This document shows positions 31,491-41,400 of a stretch of 64,000 bases of DNA, piece by piece (positions within the stretch are counted from its first letter, which is position 1; every line of letters begins with the position of its first letter). Source of the stretch: a virus; the IMG/VR virus record IMGVR_UViG_3300009136_000002, positions 1-64,000 of that record; one strand, written 5' to 3'. Both the position numbers and the translations under genes were made by a program. The notes below the pieces were generated by a model. That model made no database searches, was not told the origin of the DNA, and was given only the letters and a program-made list of their open reading frames with translations.

Positions 31491-32012
31491 GTGACAACAG
31501 CACTATACCGAATATCGTCCGGCGAGGTCGTCAAGATCAGCTTATCAGATCAGATGTGGGATGATCGAGCCCCTGCTTTTTGGGGAGTTCTGACAACCGC
31601 AGCTTATCCCGATGGCACTCAGGTTCGGCACATTGATCGTGAGTTGCGGGAGTTGGGCTTTGCTAAATTCGCCGATGTAGGCGGCAATATCGTCCGTAAC
31701 GCCGTTCAAGGCGAAATTGATACCTACGCTCCCGCCCAGGAAGATGATGAGAACCAGCAGGACGCTCTAGGCGCTGGCGGGCTATTCCTGGTTCATCCAC
31801 GAAACAGAAAGCTAATGACCGCCTTTGCCGACATTATCAAGGATGAAATGAATATCCTGCGTGGTTGGCTCACTCAATTCAAAGCAGATGTGGCTGCAGC
31901 AAATAATCTCTCTGATCTCAAAAGCAGCGTTGCAGCACAGCCGGATCTTCCTGATCGTACCCTGGCCCAACTGAAAACAGCAATTACAGCTCGAATAGAC
32001 AAGGACGACTAA
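31491..32012 (+). CDS. Hypothetical virion-region protein (173 aa)
   Basis: GTG start preceded by GGGGGG. N-terminal beta-rich half (ALYRISSGEVVKISLSDQMW, WGVLTTAAYPDG) and helical C-terminus (FADIIKDEMNILRGWLTQFK). First gene after the terminator and directly upstream of the fibre gene, so possibly a tail-fibre attachment or assembly protein. Similar openings are seen in phage tail-region proteins, but no family is certain. Confidence 0.6.
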   Translation: MTTALYRISSGEVVKISLSDQMWDDRAPAFWGVLTTAAYPDGTQVRHIDRELRELGFAKFADVGGNIVRNAVQGEIDTYAPAQEDDENQQDALGAGGLFLVHPRNRKLMTAFADIIKDEMNILRGWLTQFKADVAAANNLSDLKSSVAAQPDLPDRTLAQLKTAITARIDKDD

Positions 32013-32467
32013 TGGGCGTAACTAACCCGAATTACCCGACGATGGAGATCGCCCTGGCGATGGTTAATGCGCCGGATAACGCCGATGGCACAGAGCGCAT
32101 GAAAAAAGGCGATATTATTGCCATTCGCAAACCAGCAGATTTCATAGGATCGCAAGAAGGCAAAATCTTTCTCTGGCTACATATTGATGGGCCAGAAGAA
32201 AATGAATTTGCTGCCTTTGCTCAACAGGTCTTTGAACCTACTGATCCTGAAACTGGCGAAAGATTCGACAAGCGAAGATACGAAGTTCCCCTCGGACGCT
32301 TACAGGTTCTATATCCCGCGTTTAATCAATCAAGAGCAACAGATCCAAATGATTTTTATCAACCATTCTTGCTCATTGACAGCGAAGATTTTGAAATTGT
32401 TGCTGCAGATCCACCATACGCAGTTAGCGGCCTAGTCTTTGATAAGGCCATAGGAGATTATCTCTAA
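32012..32467 (+). CDS. Hypothetical virion-region protein (151 aa)
   Basis: Starts at the last base of the upstream stop and ends at the first base of the fibre gene, so the three are translationally coupled. Begins MGVTNPNYPTMEIALAMVN with a beta-rich KKGDIIAIRKPADFIG, resembling small phage tail-assembly proteins. Probably co-assembles with the fibre. No named family. Confidence 0.6.
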   Translation: MGVTNPNYPTMEIALAMVNAPDNADGTERMKKGDIIAIRKPADFIGSQEGKIFLWLHIDGPEENEFAAFAQQVFEPTDPETGERFDKRRYEVPLGRLQVLYPAFNQSRATDPNDFYQPFLLIDSEDFEIVAADPPYAVSGLVFDKAIGDYL

Positions 32468-35400
32468 TGGCTACCTCAAGACGAGCTGCCACAAATGAGA
32501 ATATCAGTACCTACGATAGCGGGGGTGGACAGGACTACTCAGCCCTTGCTACCTGGGAAGCTGCAACTGATATTGATCTCGTTACCGCTACTCAGTCTGA
32601 GGTCTTAGAGTGCTACGCTGGCTCTCACGATGATGAAGTTGTCATTGATGGCGCGACTACGAATACTTCGTATTTCAGGATAATCCGTCCGGCCTCTGGA
32701 GAGGGTCACGATGGCTACCCCCACCAGGACGGATCAGCCGCTTATTTTGTCACTACAACAAGCAACATAGATATGTTCTCTGTGGTTGAGGCTAACTGCC
32801 AACTTCAAGACTTGATAATGAGCCTCGATCAAGATGGTGGTAGTGCCTATTGCGCTGCCCTAGTAGGTAACAATCAGTATTTAATCGGCTGTCTAGCCAT
32901 CAATCCGGTCAACATTGGCGGTGATTCTAAGGGTTTTAGAGAGAATGGCGGCAGCGGCGATACGATGTATTACATCAACAGTATCGCCATAGGCTGTGAC
33001 GATGCTGCCTTTCAGTTCGATGCAGGAACAAGCTACGTCTATAACTGCCATGCCATTGATTCAGGTGAAGGATTCAATGAGAGTGGCGGTACGGTAATCT
33101 GTAAAAACTGCCTGGGTAATGGCACTACCGGATCGCAGGACTTTGATGGCTCTTATGATGCTGCGAGTGAATATAACTCATCAGGCGATGGCTCGGCCCC
33201 AGGTACAAACAGCCGGATCAATCAAACCTTTGCTTTCTCCGATGCTGGCAATGATGATTTCCGGTTAGGCTACACCGATGGTGGCGCTAGGAATTTTGGT
33301 ACTGATCTGAGCGCAGATGGCAATTTCGCTTTCGACGATGATATTGCTGATGGCGTTATGGGCGCGGGCAAAGCAGGAATAACACGCCCACAAGAATCAG
33401 TATGGGATATAGGCTTTCACGAGCGCACGGAAAGCTCTTCCAGCTCAAGTTCTTCATCCTGCTCTAGTAGTTTTTCATCCAGTTCCTTCTCATCTTGCTC
33501 ATCCAGTTTTTCTAGCTCAAGCTCATGCTCCTCGTCGTCCTTTTCTTCGTCCTCTTCCAGTTTCTCATCGTCCTGCAGTAGTTCATCGAGCAGTTTTTCA
33601 TCTTCATCTAGCTGTTCTAGTTCGTCTTTTTCGAGTTCGAGTTCGAGTTCGTCAAGCAGCTTTTCCTCTAGTTCAAGTTCCTGTTCTAGCTCGTTTTCTT
33701 CAAGCTCTTCCTGTTCATCAAGCAGCTTTTCGTCCTCTTGTTCGTCGAGTTCTTCATTTTCTAGCTCATCCTCTTCTTCACCTTCATGCGTTCCACCGGA
33801 TTGGCGCTGGGTTGATGGTTCTCAGCTAATTGTCGGCACGATAAATACTGGCGTTTTCTGTGATACCCATGCCTGTGATCTTACTGAGTATGTAATCAAT
33901 GAGCTTTCAGGTGTGGGTATTCCAGCTTTCGATCAAAGATTCACCTTTGAAAATGTACCAAAATCAACCCTTGATGTATCCATAACTGGCTACTACAGCG
34001 GCAATCCCGCTCATATCGTCAAAATAGCGATCTTTAATTACCAAACGCTCTTGTGGGATGATATGACAGGCGCAGCCCAGGACTTTCCATCACAGGCTAC
34101 GCCTTCTAACTATGTATTTCCGCTCACAGGCGCGGGAACACCGTCTGATTATGTGAGTGTTGGCAATCAGCTATCAATTAAGATCGACCATCGCTCTAAC
34201 GGATCAGCCGGACACACATTCCACATGGATTGTGTGCATCTGACCGATACCAGCTCTTCTAGCTCAAGTTCGTCAAGCTGCTCATCTTCCTTCTCCAGCT
34301 CATCGAGTTCATTTAGCTCTTCTTGCTCGTCAAGTTGCAGTTCGTCATTTTCATCTTCGTCAAGCTGCTCGTCCTCTTGTTCTTCAAGTTTTTCAAGTTC
34401 TAGCAGCTCTTTTTCATCGTCCTGTTCGTCGTCGAGTTTTAGCAGCTCATCGAGCTGCAGTAGCTCGTTTTCGTCCTCGTCGTCGAGCTGCAGTAGCTCA
34501 TCTTTTTCGAGTTCATCATGCTCAAGCAGCTTTTCCAGTTCGAGTTCGTGCAGCTCGTCATTTTCGTCGTCCTCGTCCTCATCCTTCTCCAGCAGTTCGA
34601 GCTGTTCTTCGAGTTTTTCTTCTTCTAGCTCATGCTCGTCGAGCTTTTCATCAAGCTCATCATGCTCGTCGTCGAGCTTTTCATCTAGTTGTTCGTCCTG
34701 TTCTTCGAGCTTTTCATCATGCTCTAGCTCTTCTTCATCTTCATTAGAATGTGGACAATGGATTGCTTACTTTGACGATTCAAGGTGGAACCCTGGGGGC
34801 ATTGTTGCCCCACCATTTGCCTGTACCTGGGATTCAGTAAATTGGGAATGGGATTCTGATCTATATAGCTCACAGCAATGGGCCTATTTAGAAACACAAG
34901 GCGCATGGCGGAGTGGATACAGGCCAAGCAAGTTTCGGATTACATTCACAGGCGGCTCTCCACTATATGCCTGTAATCTGAAAGATACTGCCGGAAATGT
35001 CATTGGCGGTACGAATTTCCCGACCAATTATTTCTCCGGTCAAGTTGAAGCAATTACTTTTTCGACATTCGATCTTAGATTTTTGGAATTACAGCATAAC
35101 GGCACAACTCAATTCCAAGTTACAAATATCGAATTCTTTACGGTATGTTCCTCTTCTAGCTCTTCGTCGAGTTCATTTAGCTCTTGTTCTTCATCATTTA
35201 GCTCTTCAAGTTCGAGTTTTTCATCATCGTCGTCTTGTTCATCGAGCTTTTCAAGTAGTAGCAGCTCATTTTCATCGAGTTCATCATGCTCATCGAGCTT
35301 TTCGAGTTCATCATCTTCGTTTTCGTCCTCGTCCTCTTCATTCTCATCGTCGAGTTCCAGCTACTCAAGTTCCTCATCCTCTTCTTTATCGTCCTCCTCT

Positions 35401-38400
35401 TCCTCTTCGTTTTCGAGCAGTTGCTCTTCATCCTGTTCGAGTTTTTCGAGTTCTAGCTTTTCATCATCGTCGTCCAGCTCCTCTTTTAGCTCAAGTAGCT
35501 CTTTTTCCAGTAGTTCTTCATCATCCAGCTCTTGTTCTTCCTCAAGCTCTTCTTTTAGCTCTTCTTGCTCAAGTAGCTCTTTTTCTTCATCTTCTAGCTC
35601 ATCGAGCTTTAGTAGCTCGTCGTCCTGTTCGTCGTCGTCCTTTTCGAGTTCAAGCTCTTCGAGTTTTTCGTCAAGCAGTAGCTCACGGAGTTCGTCATGC
35701 TCATCGAGCTGTTCAAGCTCTTTTTCATCGTCCTCGTTCTCGTCCTCGTCCTCGTGTTCATCAAGCAGCCCATCATCCAGCTCTTCCTCCTTCTCGTCGT
35801 CTTGCTCATCGTCCTCTTTCTCTTCGAGTAGCTTCTCGTCGTCCTCTTCGAGCTTTTCTTCTTCTTCCTGTAGCTCCTCGTTCTCATCGAGTTCGTCATG
35901 CAGCTCAAGCTCATTTTCTTCTTCTTCGAGCTGTAGTTCGTCGTCTTTTAGCTCGTCAAGTTCGGTTTCATCTAGCTCGTCATTTTCTTCTTCATCTTCT
36001 TGCTCCAGTAGCTCATTTTCGTCGTCAAGTTCATCATTTAGCTCGTCGAGTTCCTTTTCATCTTCCTGTTCATCTTCGTCGTCATTTTCCAGCTCAAGCT
36101 CTTCGAGTTTCAGCTCTTCGAGTTCGAGCTTTAGCTCTTCAAGCTCAAGTTTTTCAAGCTCTTGCTCCTCAAGCTCCTTCTCGTCCAGTAGTAGCTGTTC
36201 TTCGTCGTTTTCATCCAGTTCTAGCTGTTCTTCGTCATTCTCGTCCAGTTGTAGCTCTTCGTTCTCTTTTTCAAGCTCCTCTTCGAGTAGTTCGTTTTCA
36301 AGCTCTTCATCCTGCTCAAGCTCCTCGTTTTCGAGTTCTAGCTCCTGCAGTAGCTCCTCTTTCTCGTCGTCCAGCTCATCCTTTTCAAGCTCTTCATCAG
36401 AGAGCCTATCGTCGTCCTGCTCGTCCAGTAGCTCTCTCTCTGGCTCGGTTTCATCTTCGTGTTCGTCCTCTTCGTCCAGCCAATCTAGCTCAAGCTCAGT
36501 TTCATCTTCCTCTTCATGCTGTAGCTCCGTATCCTCTTCAAGCTCCTCTTTCTCGTCCTCATCCAGCTCCTTCTCGTCCTCAAGCTCGGTAAGTTCTTCG
36601 AGTTCGTGTGACTCGGCCTTCTCGTCCAGCTCATGCTCATCTAGCTGCAGTAGCTCATCGGAAAGCAGCTCTTGTCTGTCGTCCTCTTGCTCGTCGTCCT
36701 CTAGTTGCAGCTCTTCCTCATCGGCTGACTGTGACTCTATACCTGTCTATGGGAACAATGTCTTAGCTGTGTATCCTGATTGGATTTGGTACGACTTTGG
36801 TAGGGTAAAGGTCAATGAGGACAGCATTGAGCAAGTACACACGGATGCTAGAAGGTATGCTGGATTTGAATCACGCAAATTCGTTGCTGAATTCAGGGCT
36901 GGGGATCAAGATCCGCAAGGCATCGAACAGCGATTTCCGATAGGGAATCCGGCCTCTCTAGGCGTAACGAGAGTCTATCAACTCTCATTTTGGATCTATC
37001 CAGTTGATCGGACTAAGATCAGAGTAACCATCAAGCATGATGATGGGACTTTGAATGTTCATAACTATCCTGGTCTTACTCCGAATACCTGGAATCTGGT
37101 AAGCGATCTGGTCAACATTCAGAATAACACCAATACCGTGATCGCGTGGCACTCCGGCGCTACGGAATCCGGTACTTGGTATCTCGATGAGTTGGCATTG
37201 CGCTGGCTGGTCTGCCCTGGATCTTCATCGTCCTCGGAATCATCCTGTTCGAGTTCGTCTTGCTCCTCTTCCAGCGAATCCTCATCCTCACTCAGCTCCT
37301 CATCCTCTTGTAGTAGCTGTAGCTCGTGTGATTCGCTCTTCTCGTCCTCTAGCTCATCGTCGTCGTTCTCCAGCTCATCGTCGTCCTGTAGCTCTTCAAG
37401 TACCTGTTCCTCTTCATCTTTCTCCAGTTGCAGCTCCTCTTTCTCGTCCTGCAGCTCTTCGTTCTCTTCGTCGTCGTCGTCATTTAGCTCATCTTCGAGC
37501 TGCAGCTCTAGCTGTTCGTCCAGTTTCTCATCTTCGAGTTCATCTTTTAGCTCTAGCTCTTCATCTTTCAGTAGTTCTTGCTCCTCAAGCTCATCCAGTT
37601 TGAGCTTTAGCTCAAGTTGCTCGTCCTGTGATTCTGGCTTTTCTTCAAGCTCTTCTAGCTCTTCATTCTCAAGCTCGTCGAGCTGTTCATCGTCTTTTAG
37701 CAGTTGCTCCTCTTCCTACTCGTTCTCCAGTTCGAGTTCTTCATCCTGTGATTCAGCTTTCTCTTCCAGCTCTTCGTGTAGTAGCTCATCTTCATCGTCC
37801 AGCGAGAGTTTCCAGGTCTTACAGGGACAATACTTCTATCCTCAGAGCGATGAGGGTGGATATACGGTTACTCCTGTGGGATCTGGCTCTAGCATCGCAG
37901 ATCGAGTGAATAATGGCATCTTCGGGCCTGGATTCTCACCTGGGCCGGATGATACTAACGGATTCCAGGGCAGTAACGGTGCTTACGTTAGACTTAGACT
38001 TTCAAATCCAGTTTTCCAGGGAGAAGCGATAGAAGTTAGATGTACTGTAAGGGCGTTTACTTTCTTTGCTCCACCTGGACGAGTTGATGTAAGATTCGAG
38101 TCTAGCTTTGGTGTGTCACATGGCACACGCACAATATACACGATTACTACAGGTGTTCCGGCTGATTACACGGTAAGCTGGAGTCTTAATAAGACAGCCG
38201 CAGAGCTTACAGATGCACGGTTGAGGGTTGAGTGCCAAGATCCAAGCTGGAATGATCGAGTTACTGAGCTTGAATTACAGGTCATTATTGAAGGCTCATC
38301 TTCCAGTTCATGCTCTTCGAGTTCATCTTGTGATTCGGCATTCTCATCCTCCAGCTCTTCATCTTCGCTGAGTTCGGTGTCGGTAAGCAGTTGCTCATCT

Positions 38401-41400
38401 TCCTGTGATTCAGCTTTCTCATCGTCAAGCTCGTCGTCCTCACAAAGCTCTGTATCTATCTCATCTTCTTCATCCAGTTACTCTAGCTCTTGCAGTTCCT
38501 CTAGCTCTTGCGATTCGGCATTCTCATCTTCATCTAGCAGCTCATCGTTCTCCAGCTCTTCATCCTCGTTCTCAAGCTCGTCGTCCTGTAGCTCGTCGTC
38601 GAGCTGCAGTTCTTGTGATTCAGCCTTCTCCTCTAGTTGCTCGTCGTCGTCATTCAGCTCGTCGAGTTCCAGCTCCTCTAGCTGTTCATCGAGCTTTAGC
38701 TCTTGCTCTTCATCGTCCTGCAGTAGCTCGTTCTCTTCATCTTCGTGTTCGAGCTGTGATTCAGCCTTCTCAAGCTCATGTTCGAGTTCAAGCTCCTCGT
38801 TCTCATCGAGCTGTTCATCGAGCTTTAGCAGTTCTAGCCCATCATTATCGTTCTCATCCTGTAGCTCTTGCAGCTCATGTGATTCGGCTTTCTCATCGTC
38901 CAGCTCGTCGAGCTTTTCATCTTCGTCCAGCTCCTTCTCCTCCTCGTGTTCTAGCTCTTTTAGCTCAAGCTCATCTTCAAGCTGTTCATCGTCAAGTTTT
39001 TCATCGAGTTCTTGTAGCTCGTCATTTTCGTCAAGCTCAAGCTGCTCATCGTCAAGCAGCTCTTTTTCCTCGTCGAGTTCGTCTTTCTCAAGCTCGTCGT
39101 CGAGCTTTAGTTCAAGCTGTAGCAGCTCTTTCAGCTCTTCGAGTTCTTCATTCTCGTCGAGTTCAAGCTCTTTCAGCTCAAGCTGTAGCAGTAGCTCTTT
39201 CTCATCGTCGTCGTCCTTCTCAAGCAGCTCATCGTCGTTCTCGTCGAGTTCGAGTTCGTCGAGCTTTAGCTCCAGTAGCAGTTTCTCATCGTCCAGCTCT
39301 TCGTTCTCGTCAAGCTCCTCGTGTTCAAGCTCTTCGTTCTCAAGTAGCTGTTCCTCTTCAAGCTCGTCCTTCTCGTCGTCGAGTAGCTGTTCGAGTTCCT
39401 TCTCGTCGTCCTCAAGCTCTTTCTCAAGCTCAAGCTCAAATTGCTCATCTTCGAGCTGTTCATCTTCATTCAGCTCGTCGTCTTTCAGCTCGTCGTCATC
39501 GCGCTCTTCCAGCTCAAGCTCATTCTCTTCGAGTTCTTCCTCTTTCAGTAGCTCGTCAAGCTGTTCGAGTTCTTTCAGCTCTTGCAGCTCCTCGTTCTCT
39601 TCGAGTTCTGAGAGTTTTAGCAGCTCTTCTTCCTCGCAGAGTTCAAGCTCATCTTGCTCTGCCGGACAATGGATCTCCCAATTCGGTGCGCCATCTACCT
39701 TTGGCTGTGGTTTAGGTTTTGGTACAACCAAATGGTCAACAACTGGCGGCAATACTAGGCACGTTAATAGTTCACCTGATTACTTCGATGCTTGTGGCCC
39801 TGGCGGTTTTGGGCTGGCTGCTACTGGCGCATGGAAAACTGGCTACAGACCAACAAAAATCAGGGTCACGATTACAGGTGGTACTCTCTCTTGGACGCTA
39901 TCAGACGGTAGTGGAGTGATTGCCTCTGCCAGTAATCAGATAGGTTCGCCAGCGGCAGAAGTTAATATCGGCGGTCAAGTTAGCGATATTGTTAGTTTCG
40001 GGCCAGCCGATGAGTTTACTGGATGGCACATAGAGGATATTGAATTCTTCGTCTGCTCAAGCTCAAGCAGCTCTTTCTCATCCTGTTCCTCTAGCGAATC
40101 GTCGAGTTCAAGCTCTTCATCCTTCTCTTCAAGCTCTAGCTCATTTTCGTCCAGTTCGAGTTCTTTCAGCAGCTCATCCTCATGCTCATCTTCCAGCGAA
40201 TCATCTTCATCGTCGCCAGTTCCGTTCTTTACAGGCATAAATCCAGACGAAGATGTTGATATTACTGGCTGGACGCTTTCAGGTCAGGCTACAGCTTGGG
40301 AATGTACGGAGGATTTTAGTGCTGGAGATCCGGCGAGGAATGATGATTATGTCTATGCTTTAGCAGCCAATACCATAAAGCTCGGTTTTGAGAATCCTTC
40401 GTATGCTGGCAATTCCTATTATGTGAGAGTGAAATTTAGTGCGGCCTCCGGCGGGTCACAGGGTAGCCTGGGAATGTCGCTCTATGACGGTGCTAGTCAA
40501 ATAGGCAGCGAACAGATATTTGCTCCGCAGTTGCTACCTGGGACTTGGAGTGAATTTGAATACAGTTTCGCAACGACTAAGACCGCTGCAGAGCTGAGTG
40601 ATATGCGAGTATGGTTCCGGTGGATTAGTGGACTCTCGATCCTTGTCAGCTCGGTACAGATAGACATTTCCCTGGCATCTTCTTCTTCGTCCTCATTGTC
40701 GGAAAGCTCAAGCTCAGAGTCGGTAAGCTCATGCTCAAGTTCACACTCATTAAGCTCCAGTTCGTCGTGTGAATCTGGAGCATGGGTAGATGTTTTCACT
40801 CCTGAGTGGGTTTGCTCCGCTAACTGCTCATATAATGCTACCTTGGATCAGTTTGAGGAAGCTGGCCCTGGTATGAGCATACGGGAAAGCGGTACTTGGA
40901 ATGTGGGTTATCGCCCGATTAAAATCAGGGCTTACGGTCATACTCCTGGCGGTTGGGGCGAGTTGAATCTGAGAGATAATGTTGGCGGTGGAAACGTCAT
41001 TGCGAATGATGATGGCGGTGGTAGTGGCTATGTCGCTGGTACTCCGGTTGATATTGATTGGTCATACGGCATTGATATGGCTAGGATTGATTCACCGTGG
41101 GATACCCTAACCAATGTCCAATTCTTCATTTGTGGTTCGAGTTCAAGTAGCTCATTCTCATCCTGTAGCTCTAGCTTTAGCAGTTCCAGCTCTTCGTTCT
41201 CCAGTTCCAGCTCTAGCTCTTCATTCTCATCTTCCAGCTCTTCGTTCTCAAGCTCATCTTCCTTCTCGTCTAGCTCATCTTTCTCATCAAGCAGCTCTTC
41301 ATTCAGTTCCTCTTCGAGTGAAAGTCAGATTTTACAAAGCCAATTCATCCGGCCTGATGAAGATGTGAGTGCCAGCAACATTACTTTTGGCTCCGGTAGT

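Noticed and set aside
34997-36592. 531-aa plus-strand frame rich in Arg, His, Ala and Leu
   Set aside because: Out-of-frame reading of the same Ser tract inside the giant fibre gene.
38478-39752. 424-aa minus-strand frame rich in Leu, Glu and Asp
   Set aside because: Exact antisense shadow of the Ser tract; Ser codons read backwards give Glu/Leu/Asp. No ribosome-binding site or family pattern.
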